A stretch of DNA of 64,000 nucleotides from Janthinobacterium sp. LM6 (GCF_002002885.1 NZ_CP019510.1:3720001-3784000); one strand, 5' to 3'. Shown: positions 16,871 through 28,482, counted from the stretch's first letter. The notes: a model not told the origin generated them from the letters alone. A program made the numbers and translations.

Positions 16871-16906
16871 ACGGCTTATAAGCCTATGTCGATTACAACG
16901 GCTTAT
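16871..16906. promoter_or_regulatory. Palindrome GGCTTATAAGCC and repeat ACGGCTTAT upstream of aldo/keto reductases
   Basis: A perfect 12-bp palindrome (16873-16884) sits in the 109-bp gap before the aldo/keto reductase gene. The 9-mer ACGGCTTAT is repeated at 16871-16879 and 16898-16906, 27 bp apart. It could be an operator for an unlinked regulator, or part of a promoter. No regulator gene lies nearby. Confidence 0.4.
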
Positions 16907-16928
16907 CAACGAGTGGATGTCGCCTTAG

Positions 16929-17813
<885 letters not shown>

Positions 17814-17825
17814 GGGAAAACACAC

Positions 17826-19497
<1,672 letters not shown>

Positions 19498-19514
19498 GCC
19501 CCAGTCTACCGTTA

Positions 19515-21593
19515 TCAGAACGCATATGACAAGGTCAGGCGTACGGAACGGGGTTCGACCGGATGGAAATGCCGGTCGTTCACCCCGTCCGCCCCTTCGC
19601 CAGGCAGGCGCGACGCATAGTAATAATCGATATCGCTGGCGCGCTTGTTAAACAGGTTGAACACGTCGAGCGACAGCCGCGTCTTGCGGTTGAGCTGGTA
19701 CGCCAGGCGCGCATACGCCAGTGTCGTCGAAGCGGAGCGCACGCTATTGTCCTCGATCAAGGGACGCGGGCCGAAATAGCGCAATTGAAAAGCGCCCGAC
19801 CACGGGCCCTGGTCCGTCACCGTTACGCCGAACGAAGCCACCTTGTCGATGGCGCCGGGGATATGGTTGCCCGCCGGATCGCTTTGCGTATAGCGCGAGC
19901 GCGAAGCGGCCAGGTCCAGGTCGAACAGCAGCCACGGCGCGGCAATGTAATGGTTGTTCCACTCGATGCCGTGGCGGCGGCTGGCGCGGCTCGCTTCCGT
20001 CCCGCCCGCGTCGCCGACGAACAGCAGTTCCGACGCGATATCGAGGCGCCACAGGGCCAGCGAGCTTTGCACGCCCGGCAGCCATTCCGTGCGCGCGCCC
20101 AGTTCCACGCCTTTCGTCGGCACCAGGGGCGTCACGGGCGTGGCAGCTTGCCCGTCAGGCAGCCGCGTCTGCGTTGTGCCCCGTGCATCGTTGCTATGGA
20201 AACCTTTTCCGTAGTTCACGAAAAATTCCGTCTTGCTCCAAGGGCCAAGAATCAGGGACAGCTTGGGCGACACCACGTGGTCGTTCGCCGCGCCGCTGTT
20301 GCCGGCTATGCTGCTATCGACTTTGAAACGGTAGGCGTCGTAGCGCAAGCCCGCCACCGAACGCAGCCACGGCAGCCATTGCACGGTGTTTTCGCCGTAC
20401 AGGCCGATGCTGGCCTCGCGCACGCTGTCTTCGCGCACCGTACTCTGCCGCACCCGTTCCGCCGTGTTGTACAGGCCCACGGGCGACAAGCGGTCGTAGC
20501 GCGCCTGCACGCCGACCTTGTTGCGCATGGGCAGTCCCGCCAGCTCCGTGCTCCAGCTTTCGGCCGCGTTCACGCCCGCCACCGTGCGCCGCTCGCTTTG
20601 CTGGAACTGGTCGCCGGTGGCCGGGTTGGCGAGGAAATAGGTGAAATCGCTGTTCAGTTCCAGTTGCGAGCGGATCAGGTAGGCATCCAGTTCGAACAGC
20701 CGGTTTTCCGTGCGGCGGCGCTGCGCGTACGACAGGCTGGCGCGCGACGTGTCGCCGCCGTCGCTGGGCGCCAGCGAGCCGAAACGGCCGATCTGGCCCG
20801 ACACCACGGCGCGCAGCGGCACCTGGTCCGTGGCGTTCCAGCTGTTGCGATACGCCATGCCCGTCACGCTGAACCCGTCGTCCGGCGTGCCCTGGCTGTA
20901 GCGCAGCACGCCGCTGTATTTGCGCACGTTTTCCGGCACGTCCCAGGGACCGTTGTTGCGGTTCACTTCCAGGCCGTACAGCAAGGTGCCAGGCCCGGCA
21001 GCGGCCGAATCGGCCACGACGCCGCGCACATAGCCGTGCTGGCCGACGGATACGCTGGCCTGGCCTTGCGGCAATTTGTCGGCCAGGCGGATGCGGGCGC
21101 TGCCTGCGGAGGAAAAATCGCCTTCGCCGGCGAAATACGGCCCCTTCTTGTAATCGATGCGCTGCACCAGTTCGGGAATGAGGAAATTGAGGTCGGAATA
21201 GCCTTGCCCATGCGCATGCGTGCGCATGTTGACGGGCATGCCGTCGACGTGGGTGGCGAAATCCGTGCCATGGTCGAGATTGAAACCGCGCAGGAAATAC
21301 TGGTTGGCCTTGCCGTCGCCGCTGTGCTGGGTGACGATCAGGCCCGGCACGAACTCCAGCAATTCTCCCGTGCGCAAGGCGGGCCGGTTGACGATCAGTT
21401 CATTGGTAATGACGCCCTGGCTGGCCGCGTCCGACGTGCCGACGGCGTTGTCATAGTGGCCCGTCACGCGCACGGTGCGCGACGCTTCGGCCGCTGTGGC
21501 CCCGTCGGCCGGAACTTGCGCCGCCACTTGGCGCCCCATGCCCAACAATGCCAGTGCACAAGCTGCCACCAGTTTGCGTTTTCTCAATAGCAT
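19515..21593 (-). CDS. TonB-dependent outer-membrane receptor
   Basis: 692 residues. A signal peptide (LLRKRKLVAACALALLGMGRQVAA) leads to a plug beginning near VRVTGHYDNAVGTSDAASQGVI and containing LLEFVPGLIVTQHSGDGKANQYFLRGFNLDHGTDFATHVDGMPVN, then a ~550-residue 22-strand barrel ending in the aromatic VRLTLSYAF. The plug pattern NQYFLRGFNLDHGTDFATHVDG resembles receptors for nutrients such as vitamin or organic ligands rather than siderophores. The ligand is unknown. It has its own strong AGGGGAG ribosome site. Confidence 0.9.
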   Translation of the reverse strand: MLLRKRKLVAACALALLGMGRQVAAQVPADGATAAEASRTVRVTGHYDNAVGTSDAASQGVITNELIVNRPALRTGELLEFVPGLIVTQHSGDGKANQYFLRGFNLDHGTDFATHVDGMPVNMRTHAHGQGYSDLNFLIPELVQRIDYKKGPYFAGEGDFSSAGSARIRLADKLPQGQASVSVGQHGYVRGVVADSAAAGPGTLLYGLEVNRNNGPWDVPENVRKYSGVLRYSQGTPDDGFSVTGMAYRNSWNATDQVPLRAVVSGQIGRFGSLAPSDGGDTSRASLSYAQRRRTENRLFELDAYLIRSQLELNSDFTYFLANPATGDQFQQSERRTVAGVNAAESWSTELAGLPMRNKVGVQARYDRLSPVGLYNTAERVRQSTVREDSVREASIGLYGENTVQWLPWLRSVAGLRYDAYRFKVDSSIAGNSGAANDHVVSPKLSLILGPWSKTEFFVNYGKGFHSNDARGTTQTRLPDGQAATPVTPLVPTKGVELGARTEWLPGVQSSLALWRLDIASELLFVGDAGGTEASRASRRHGIEWNNHYIAAPWLLFDLDLAASRSRYTQSDPAGNHIPGAIDKVASFGVTVTDQGPWSGAFQLRYFGPRPLIEDNSVRSASTTLAYARLAYQLNRKTRLSLDVFNLFNKRASDIDYYYASRLPGEGADGVNDRHFHPVEPRSVRLTLSYAF

Positions 21594-21688
21594 CGCGTCT
21601 CCCCTTTTTATGATGTCAGTACAGGCTTCTGCTGGCTATATATACGCGGCGGATGGGCGCCTGGATTCAGCCTGTTCAAGGAGCGACC

Positions 21689-22909
21689 GTGAACCTGAAC
21701 GACAGCACCGGCAAGGCAAGCAATCCCCCCTCCGACGTGCGCAAGCGCGACGTGCTGCCGTATATCCTGCTGTTCATCCTGCTGGCGGGGCTGCTGGCCG
21801 TGCTGGCGGGCGCCATGCTGCCGCCCTACTACCATGCCGTGCCGGCCCTGCTGTGGAGCCTGGGCTTTTGCGTCAGCGGCATGCTGCTGGGATTCCTGTT
21901 CGGCATACCGCGCACCCTGCCCTCGGGCACCGTCAACATGGCGCCGCACGACGAGCGCAGCAATGGCAAGGACCGCCCCACGGACGAGCCGCCGGCCGCC
22001 GGAGCCGATGCGGCGACGGGCAACGCCAGCAATACCCTGTTCCTGGGCACGCCCACGCCCATGGAAATCAATTCGAATTTGGTGGAAGTGTCGGACTGGC
22101 TGACGAAAATCATCGTCGGCGTGGGCTTGATCGAGCTCAAAAGCCTGCCCGGCAGCGCGCGCAACATGGCCGCCTTCATCGCACCGAGCCTGGACACGGA
22201 CACGCCCACGGCCATGGCCGTCGTGGGCGGCATCATGCTGTTCTTTTCCGTGCATGGTTTTCTGATCGGCTACCTGCTCACGCGTATTTACCTGTCCATC
22301 ATGATCAAGCGCGCCGACAGCATGGTCAAGAACGAGTCCGTGCGCTTGCAAAGCGGCAAGGAAATCGAAGTGACTGAACTGAGTCGCTTGCAGCAAAAAT
22401 CGCTCGAGGACATGCAGGAAGCCGTGACGCAGCTGTTGCTGGCCCATCCGCCGTGCGAGGGCGAGGCAGTCACGGCCCTGGCCGGCATGCCGGCGGAGAA
22501 AAAACCCGCCAGCCTGGTGCTGTGGCTGGACGACCATCCGCGCAACAATACCTTGCTGGTGGAACAGCTGGAACGGGAAAACATCAAGGTGGACCAGGCG
22601 GTCTCGACGCGGCAGGCGCTGGCCATGCTGCAACAGAAGCCCTATGCGCTGCTCATCACGGACATGGCGCGGGTGGAAAACCGCCGGCGCATCAAGGATG
22701 CGGGCGTGCGCACGGTGCGCGAAGTGCGGCAGGCGCAGCCCGCGTTACCCATCATCGTGTATTGCAGCAAGGATACGGTGGCCAGTTACGGCGTGGAAGC
22801 GGAGGCGGCCGGCGCCCGCTTCATCACCACCTCGGGCACCAGCCTGCTGGCCAGCGTCAACAAGTTACTACATGAACAACACCAGGACGGCGATCAATCC
22901 ACCCGGTAA
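21689..22909 (+). CDS. Membrane protein with cytoplasmic response-regulator-like receiver domain
   Basis: 406 residues starting at GTG 21689, fixed by AAGGAG. Two membrane helices (YILLFILLAGLLAVLAGAML and HAVPALLWSLGFCVSGMLLGFLF) precede a cytoplasmic region, with a further pair near VVGGIMLFFSVHGFLIGYLL. The C-terminal ~120 residues form a receiver-like fold: LVLWLDDHPRNNTLLVEQL with an acidic pair, LLITDMARVEN with the putative phospho-Asp, and PIIVYCSKDTV. The usual conserved Lys near the end is replaced in ITTSGTS. It may be a membrane signal relay without canonical phosphotransfer. No family name is claimed. Its stop overlaps the convergent Imm22-like gene by 16 bp. Confidence 0.75.
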   Translation: MNLNDSTGKASNPPSDVRKRDVLPYILLFILLAGLLAVLAGAMLPPYYHAVPALLWSLGFCVSGMLLGFLFGIPRTLPSGTVNMAPHDERSNGKDRPTDEPPAAGADAATGNASNTLFLGTPTPMEINSNLVEVSDWLTKIIVGVGLIELKSLPGSARNMAAFIAPSLDTDTPTAMAVVGGIMLFFSVHGFLIGYLLTRIYLSIMIKRADSMVKNESVRLQSGKEIEVTELSRLQQKSLEDMQEAVTQLLLAHPPCEGEAVTALAGMPAEKKPASLVLWLDDHPRNNTLLVEQLERENIKVDQAVSTRQALAMLQQKPYALLITDMARVENRRRIKDAGVRTVREVRQAQPALPIIVYCSKDTVASYGVEAEAAGARFITTSGTSLLASVNKLLHEQHQDGDQSTR

Positions 22910-23274
22910 CGGTAACTGCCCACGTAATGCAGTGAGCTGCGCTGCGGGTGCGCCAGCTGGTTCGGCGCAAACACGCACACGCTGGCATCGGCCAGCACGC
23001 CCTGCGCCTGCGCGTCCGCGCATGCCTGCGCCAGCCAGCTGTCGCCATACGACACGCCGTCGAGCAGCTGCGCCAGCGGTGCGGCCGACGCCAGCATGGC
23101 GCTCTCGAAACAGGCCGGCTCATAGGACGTGAGGCCCGTTTCCAGAAAGAATGGCGACGGCACGGCATCGCCGTCTTCCGTGTACGTGGGCACAAGGAAG
23201 GCCTGCAGCGCTTCCCAGCTGGGAAAGCGCCCGTTGCAGGCAAATACGTAGACGATGGGCACGCTGCCGCACAC
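22894..23274 (-). CDS. Imm22-like small protein (possible immunity protein)
   Basis: 126 residues with no signal or membrane segment. The pattern VYVFACNGRFPSWEALQAFL, then YTEDGDAVPSPFFLETGL, LLDGVSYGDSWL and SSLHYVGSYRYRVD resembles the immunity-22 family, which protects against polymorphic toxins. The resemblance is by eye and should be tested. GTG 23274 starts three bases after the stop of the caspase-deacetylase gene, with a weak GGAG 11 bases away, implying coupling. If Imm22 is right, the upstream gene could carry or guard a toxic activity. Confidence 0.55.
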   Translation of the reverse strand: MCGSVPIVYVFACNGRFPSWEALQAFLVPTYTEDGDAVPSPFFLETGLTSYEPACFESAMLASAAPLAQLLDGVSYGDSWLAQACADAQAQGVLADASVCVFAPNQLAHPQRSSLHYVGSYRYRVD

Positions 23275-23276
23275 GC

Positions 23277-26006
23277 TTACAGCTTCTCCATCTTTTGCCG
23301 CACGGCCGGCGCCGTCGAAGCCGTCGGCGCCAGTTCCAGATAGGTTTTATAGGCCGCTTTCGCCTTGGCGGCATCGCCGGCCTTGGCATACGCGTCGCCC
23401 AGGTTCAGGTAGGCAATGGCGCGCGACGGATCCATCTTGACCGTGTTTTCAAACCAGCGGGCCGCTTCGCGGTATTTTTCCTGCTTGTAGAAGACAAAAC
23501 CCAGGTTGTTCGCCGCCAGCGCAAAGTCGGGGCGCAATTTCAGCGCTTCCGTAAATTGCGCTTCCGCCGCCGCGTATTGTTTCTCCTTGTACAGCTGCAA
23601 GCCACGGTCGTTGGCCCGCTGCGCCAACTGGCGCGTGGACGTCGGCACGGCGCCCGGCGTGACGATCTTCTGTTCGCCGCCCTGCAAATCCTTCACCGTG
23701 ACGCTGGCCGTTTGCGGCTTGGCATCGAGCTTGCTGTTCAGGGCGATGGCTTCCGTCGACAGCTGCGTCGTGTTCGGGCTGAGGAATTCCGTCTCGCCCG
23801 GCAATTCGAAGACGAAATCGCCCCCTTCCGAGCCGGGCAAGCTGCCGAATGCGGGCGTCTGGTTCGACACGCTGGACACGGCCGGCGCCACATACGCCGC
23901 CAGTTCCGTGGCCGTGATGAGGCCGTCGCCGTTCAGGTCGCCCTTGCCCGCCAGGCCTTGCAGCAGGGTCCACGTGAACACGGAGTGGCCGTTCGGTCCG
24001 CCGTCGGCCACCAGCTGGTCGCCGCCGCCCGCCGTCAGCATTTGCCGGCCGATGCGCTTGGCATTGTCGCGCAGGAAGGAACTGGAACCGGCGCCGCGCG
24101 TCAGGCCCAGGCCGCTGTAGCAGGCATCCATGACGAAGAACGCATGCTTGGCCGTCAGGGATTCCGCGATATTCTGGATTTCCGTCATTGGAATCGCATC
24201 CGTGGCGAACTGCGCCGGGTCGGAATCGACAGGCACGATGTAGCCGAGGTCGCGCCCGGAGCTGAGCTTGCGCGTGGCGCCGTGGCCGGCGAAGAAGACG
24301 AAGATGCGGTCATTCTTTTGCACGCCGCCATGCGCCAGCTTGTCGTGGAAGGCGGCCAGGATATTGTTGCGCGTCGCTTCGCCATTTTTCAGGGTCACGA
24401 CGCGCTCGGGCGCAAACGCGAATTTCTCGATCAGCGTCTCGCGGATGCCTTGCGCATCGCGCACCGCATATTGCAGTTTCGGCCATTTCGCATAATCGTC
24501 GATGCCGATCACCACGGCCCAGGAATTGGCGTAACCGGTGGTGACGGGCACCTTTTCCGGCGCCGGGGCCGTGCTTTTCGCCACCTGGAAGCTCGTGCCA
24601 TCCCAGCCCGCGAATTGATAGCCCTCGGCGATCAGCTTGTCGAGCACGGCAGGCAAGGCTTTCACCGTGCGCTCATGGATGTCGTGGAACAGGACGATGC
24701 CGCGCCCCGCCTTGTCGACGGACGCCAGCACCCGGTTCGTGATGGAACTGGGCACGGGGTCGGCCCAGTCCAGCGAATCGATATTCCACATCACGGATTT
24801 CAAGTGCGCATCGGCCAGCGCGGCCATGCCTTCGCTGTTGCGCGCGCCATACGGAAAGCGGAACAGCGCGGCCCGCTCGGGGCTGATGGCCTTCAACAGC
24901 GTATCGGTGCCGAGGATTTCGCCCTTCAGCTTGTCGCCCGTCTGTTTCGACAATTGGGCGTGGCTGAAACTGTGGTTGCCCACGGCATAGCCCTCTTTCA
25001 TCAGCTTGCGGCTCACTTCCGCGCCCGCGCCCAGCTTGGCGTGGCCTTGCGCATCCAGGCTACCCAGATTGCGGCCCACGTTGAAGAACACGGCCGGCAC
25101 GCCATACTGTTTCAGGATGGCGCTGATTTCTTCCGTGTAGCGGCGGTGCGGGCCGTCGTCGAAGGTCAGCACGATGGTTTTCTTCGGCAAGCCGAGGCCG
25201 AAGATTTCCGCCTCATCTTTTTTTGGCACCGGCTTGGCTTCGGGCACAGAACCGGCTGGAGGTACTGCATACGGTACGACAATGCCGTTTTCCTTGAGGA
25301 TCTGTTCGCGGCTGTAGAGCTTTTTCAGCTGTGCCACATAATCGTCCCACCGTTCGCGCTTGAGTTCGATGGCGCGCTGGCCCAGGTTGCCGAAGATTTG
25401 CCGGATTTCCTTCTCGTAATTACGCTCGATCTCGCCCAGCGCGTCGAGGTCTTCGGAAATGCGCTTGTGCAGCTTGATGGCCGGCAAGGACGAATCCTTG
25501 GCCACGTCGGCCAGCATGCTTTGCAGCAGTTCGCGGAAAGCCAGACGGTCCGCGTCGTACAGGCCGGGATCGGATTCGATATACGTCAATAAGCTGTCGA
25601 GCGCCTCGAAGCGGCCCGGATTGGTGGGTGCCGTCAATTGATCCAGCGCAAGATCGAGCCTGGCGATGCGTTCCTGGTTTTCATGGAACAGCGCCTGCCC
25701 CACTTTACGCGCTTCGTCGCGCGCGCCTTCCGGCAGACTTTGCTCGTCGGCCAGCAGCACGATAATCTTGCGGAAGTTGGCCAGCAAGTCGCGGAATTGG
25801 GCGGCCACGGCGGCCGTGTCGACGGTCGATTGGGGCGCGGCGGCCGGACTGCCCGCGGCGGGAGCGCCCGGCGCGGCGGTGGCGGCGGGACGGGTGTACG
25901 TATAAATGCCGGCCCCAGCGGCGAGTGCCACGACAACGGTGGCGGCGATCTTGATCGGCTTGGAAGTCACAGGCTTGTCATTCCCTTCACATACTATGCA
26001 TAGCAT
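23277..26006 (-). CDS. Fusion protein: N-terminal anchor, NodB deacetylase, caspase-like peptidase, EF-hand loop, C-terminal TPR
   Basis: 909 residues (from ATG 26006; GTG 25970 is an alternative). An anchor helix lies at about 20-37. A helical stretch spans about 60-235. The NodB polysaccharide-deacetylase domain follows at about 277-475 with TFDDGPH (281-287; Asp 283-284), the His-x3-His metal pair NHSFSH (344-349) and RFPYGAR (383-389). A caspase-family C14 domain follows at about 495-710, with catalytic His in FFAGHGA (H575) and Cys in MDACYSG (C629). An EF-hand-like DLNGDGLITATE loop lies at 690-701, and TPRs end the protein. The fusion of deacetylase and caspase in one chain is unusual. 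Both catalytic sets look complete, and the caspase partner and substrate are unknown. Confidence 0.88.
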   Translation of the reverse strand: MLCIVCEGNDKPVTSKPIKIAATVVVALAAGAGIYTYTRPAATAAPGAPAAGSPAAAPQSTVDTAAVAAQFRDLLANFRKIIVLLADEQSLPEGARDEARKVGQALFHENQERIARLDLALDQLTAPTNPGRFEALDSLLTYIESDPGLYDADRLAFRELLQSMLADVAKDSSLPAIKLHKRISEDLDALGEIERNYEKEIRQIFGNLGQRAIELKRERWDDYVAQLKKLYSREQILKENGIVVPYAVPPAGSVPEAKPVPKKDEAEIFGLGLPKKTIVLTFDDGPHRRYTEEISAILKQYGVPAVFFNVGRNLGSLDAQGHAKLGAGAEVSRKLMKEGYAVGNHSFSHAQLSKQTGDKLKGEILGTDTLLKAISPERAALFRFPYGARNSEGMAALADAHLKSVMWNIDSLDWADPVPSSITNRVLASVDKAGRGIVLFHDIHERTVKALPAVLDKLIAEGYQFAGWDGTSFQVAKSTAPAPEKVPVTTGYANSWAVVIGIDDYAKWPKLQYAVRDAQGIRETLIEKFAFAPERVVTLKNGEATRNNILAAFHDKLAHGGVQKNDRIFVFFAGHGATRKLSSGRDLGYIVPVDSDPAQFATDAIPMTEIQNIAESLTAKHAFFVMDACYSGLGLTRGAGSSSFLRDNAKRIGRQMLTAGGGDQLVADGGPNGHSVFTWTLLQGLAGKGDLNGDGLITATELAAYVAPAVSSVSNQTPAFGSLPGSEGGDFVFELPGETEFLSPNTTQLSTEAIALNSKLDAKPQTASVTVKDLQGGEQKIVTPGAVPTSTRQLAQRANDRGLQLYKEKQYAAAEAQFTEALKLRPDFALAANNLGFVFYKQEKYREAARWFENTVKMDPSRAIAYLNLGDAYAKAGDAAKAKAAYKTYLELAPTASTAPAVRQKMEKL

Positions 26007-26132
26007 TCAGATGGCGCGGATGCGCAAGATGCATAATTGTAAAGCACGCTTGGCACAAGCTCAGCCCGCACACATGAATTTCGGCAATAATATCGCTGAA
26101 CACCCCCATAGATAGTGAAAACGGAAAAGACG

Positions 26133-26255
26133 ATGCACAAGAAACTCTGCGCAGCCGCGCTGATGCTGGGCGTGGCCCTGATGCTGCTGCAACTGCGCGC
26201 GCATGCGGGCGACGACGTGATCAACGTGGCGGGACGCGTGTGCCTGCCGCATTGA
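26133..26255 (+). CDS. 40-residue exported peptide (small ORF)
   Basis: ATG 26133 to TGA 26255 encodes MHKKLCAAALMLGVALMLLQ followed by LRAHAGDDVINVAGRVCLPH. The first ~25 residues are a textbook signal peptide (n-region KK, h-region of 17 hydrophobic residues, AHA cleavage site), leaving a ~15-residue mature peptide with one Cys. A GGAAAA element is present upstream. It is divergent from the caspase-deacetylase gene and points toward the sulfonate operon's end. The role is unknown. Coding evidence is only the signal peptide and clean frame. Confidence 0.6.
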   Translation: MHKKLCAAALMLGVALMLLQLRAHAGDDVINVAGRVCLPH

Positions 26256-26274
26256 GCCACGTCCCGCGCTGACG

Positions 26275-27327
26275 CTACACCTTGGCCGGTTCCCAGTAAT
26301 TGGCCAGACCCAGCTTTTTCAAGCCGGCCGCGACAAAACGCGGTTCCAGCAATTCTTCCGCCGTCAACGGTTGCCGGATCAGTTTTTGTTCCTGCGCAAA
26401 CGCCAGCACCCGGCGGTAATGGCGGTACACGGCGTCGTCGTACAGGGGCGACCAGCGCTCCTTCCACTGCAAGCCCGGATCGTCGTAGCTGCGGCGCACC
26501 ACGCTGTCCGGTGTTCCATTGCGCGTGCCATCCTTGATGACGGCTTCGCGGTTGCCGTCGAGCGCCGCCCAGTGCTGGGCCCGCAGCCAGGCCGTGGCCA
26601 CCAGTTCCGCGATGTCGGGATGGGCTTGCGTAAAGTCGCGCCGTGCCCACAGTTCCGCGCGCATCTTGCGTTCCGGCAAGCCCTTGCTGGACCAGATGAT
26701 GCGGCCGATGCCCTTGTCTTCCAGCGGATAGCCATTGATCATGAACAAGGCGTCGACGGCGCCCGTGGCCAGCGCGGCCGTGCCCGGCTTGAGGTCCATA
26801 TTAATCAGGCGGAAATCCGTGGGCGACATGCGCTGGTCGGCGATCAGCTGGCGCAAGCCCAGTTCCCACGGCCGGCCCCGGTGCACGCTGATGCGCTTGC
26901 CCTTCAGTTCGGCCAGGGACGTGGCGCGCGAGCCGGTGGGCACCAGCAGGAACTGGTCCGTGCCCCGCCCCGCCGGCACGATCACTTGCGTGCGCACGCC
27001 GCCCGCGTTGAGTATGACGGACGGCAAGTCACCATACGCGGCCATGTCGATGCGCCCGCTGGCGAACGCCTCATTCGTCGTCGCGCCCGTGTCGCCCGTG
27101 ACGGGCAGCCATTCCAGCCGGACACCGCGCAGCTTCAGTTCGCGGGCCAGCCAGCCTTCCTGCTGCACGCGGTAGGCGATGCCGCCCAGTTCCGCCTTGC
27201 CGTTTTCCGCAAAACCCGTCGAGGCGATGCGCAGGGCCGCCGGCGGCCCCGCCGCTTTCACCGCCGACACTGCCTGTCCCGCCAGGGGCAGCAAGGCCAG
27301 CCCGCCCATCACCGTGCGTCGCCGCAT
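26275..27327 (-). CDS. Sulfonate-type ABC transporter substrate-binding protein (second copy)
   Basis: 350 residues starting at ATG 27327, chosen because GAGGAG lies six bases before it. Signal region RRRTVMGGLALLPLAGQA. The domain resembles SsuA/TauA-type binding proteins: YRVQQEGWLARELKLRGVRLEWLPV, AYGDLPSVILNAGG, KGKRISVHRGRPWEL and GRIIWSSKGLPERKMRAELW. It is a clear paralogue of the binding protein that leads the same operon (32219-33292), and is last in it. It probably delivers an organosulfur ligand to the shared permeases, but has no permease of its own next to it. Confidence 0.87.
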   Translation of the reverse strand: MRRRTVMGGLALLPLAGQAVSAVKAAGPPAALRIASTGFAENGKAELGGIAYRVQQEGWLARELKLRGVRLEWLPVTGDTGATTNEAFASGRIDMAAYGDLPSVILNAGGVRTQVIVPAGRGTDQFLLVPTGSRATSLAELKGKRISVHRGRPWELGLRQLIADQRMSPTDFRLINMDLKPGTAALATGAVDALFMINGYPLEDKGIGRIIWSSKGLPERKMRAELWARRDFTQAHPDIAELVATAWLRAQHWAALDGNREAVIKDGTRNGTPDSVVRRSYDDPGLQWKERWSPLYDDAVYRHYRRVLAFAQEQKLIRQPLTAEELLEPRFVAAGLKKLGLANYWEPAKV

Positions 27328-27375
27328 CGCATTCTCCTCATCATCGAACATGGCCACCGTTGACGTGCTTCCCGC

Positions 27376-28449
27376 TCAGGCGGCGCGGCGCGTCTGCGCC
27401 AGCGCCGCTTCGAAAGGACGGGGGTCGATCCACGCGCGCACGTCGACCTTGCTGGGCAGGAAGTTCCAGCGGAACAAGAAGTCGCTGAAATCCTGCAAGC
27501 CCGCGACCGACGTTTCCGCCAGGTCCGTGTCCAGGCGCAAATGCGCATCCTTGCCATAGGCCACTTGCACCCAGTGCTCGCTGGCATTCGATTCGCGCGC
27601 CAGGAAGCGCCGCGTCTCATCTGCGTGACCGCGCGCCCACGCTTCGGCCCGCAGCACCTGCTCGACCAGGGTGACGGCGGAAGCAAAATGGTTGTCCAGC
27701 AAGTGCGCATCCACGCTCAGCGTGCGCGGCGTGCCATTGTTGGCGCGGATCAAGGGTTCCGGATGGATGCCCGTGTCGATCACCGTATGCAAACCGAACT
27801 GCTGCGCCAGCTGGGCGGCCGAGGCGCCTTTCAGGAAGATGGCGTCCACCTCGCCCCGCAACAGCCCCAGCAATTCCGGGCTTTGTCCGCCGCGCTGCGC
27901 GCCGCTGAACAGATTCGTCGCTGCGCCCTTTTCCGGCGCCGCCTCGCTCTGGCCCGTGTTGACCACATAATCGACCAGCTCCACGTCCGCCACGGCCAGC
28001 CCTTCCAGGCTCAGCGCGTTTTCCAGTCCGCGCAAGGCTTGCGCGCGCGCAAAGTCGATCTGCGCCCTGGCCCACAGGGGCAAGCCGAAGCGTCGGCCCT
28101 TCAAGTCGCGCACCGTCTGGATGCCGCTGCCGGGCAAGGTCAATATCAGCTGCGTCTCGTCCGACCACGACAGGCCGATCACGCGCGTTTCGCGCCCCGC
28201 CGCGCGCGCCCACAGGGCGGGAATATTGCCGCCGTGACGCACGGAATTTTGCAGGGTGTGGTCGAAATGCGATTCGCGCACGGCTTCCTGGTCCGACTCG
28301 CGCAAGGAGCGCAAGCTGGTGCCGTTGGCGCGCAATGCTTCTTCCAGCCAGCCTTGCTGTAAAGCTATCCCCAGGCCCGTCGGGACGGGGCAGCGCGTGT
28401 ACCACAGGGTGTCGAGTGCCGGGTTTGCTGCCTGACTTTCATTGCTCAT
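27376..28449 (-). CDS. DszB-like sulfinate desulfinase (periplasmic-binding-protein fold)
   Basis: 357 residues. It has the order and motifs of DszB, the 2'-hydroxybiphenyl-2-sulfinate desulfinase: DTLWYTRCPVP with C20, SHFDHTLQNSVRHGGN with H61 and R71, a middle IGLSWSDETQLILTLPGSGIQ, and GEVDAIF. In DszB the catalytic Cys27, His60 and Arg70 are spaced alike, with His and Arg exactly ten apart. No signal peptide is seen, unlike binding proteins. It would hydrolyse a C-S sulfinate bond to sulfite. It may be auto-annotated as an ABC binding protein. The substrate is inferred. Confidence 0.78.
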   Translation of the reverse strand: MSNESQAANPALDTLWYTRCPVPTGLGIALQQGWLEEALRANGTSLRSLRESDQEAVRESHFDHTLQNSVRHGGNIPALWARAAGRETRVIGLSWSDETQLILTLPGSGIQTVRDLKGRRFGLPLWARAQIDFARAQALRGLENALSLEGLAVADVELVDYVVNTGQSEAAPEKGAATNLFSGAQRGGQSPELLGLLRGEVDAIFLKGASAAQLAQQFGLHTVIDTGIHPEPLIRANNGTPRTLSVDAHLLDNHFASAVTLVEQVLRAEAWARGHADETRRFLARESNASEHWVQVAYGKDAHLRLDTDLAETSVAGLQDFSDFLFRWNFLPSKVDVRAWIDPRPFEAALAQTRRAA

Positions 28450-28482
28450 GCTGTCTCTCCAGGTTGATGGATATCAAAAAAA

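Noticed and set aside
23151..25592. Long open frame on the plus strand opposite the deacetylase-caspase gene
   Set aside because: It is rich in Arg, Gln, His and Gly and lacks any domain. It mirrors the codon use of the real gene on the other strand, as GC-rich genomes do.
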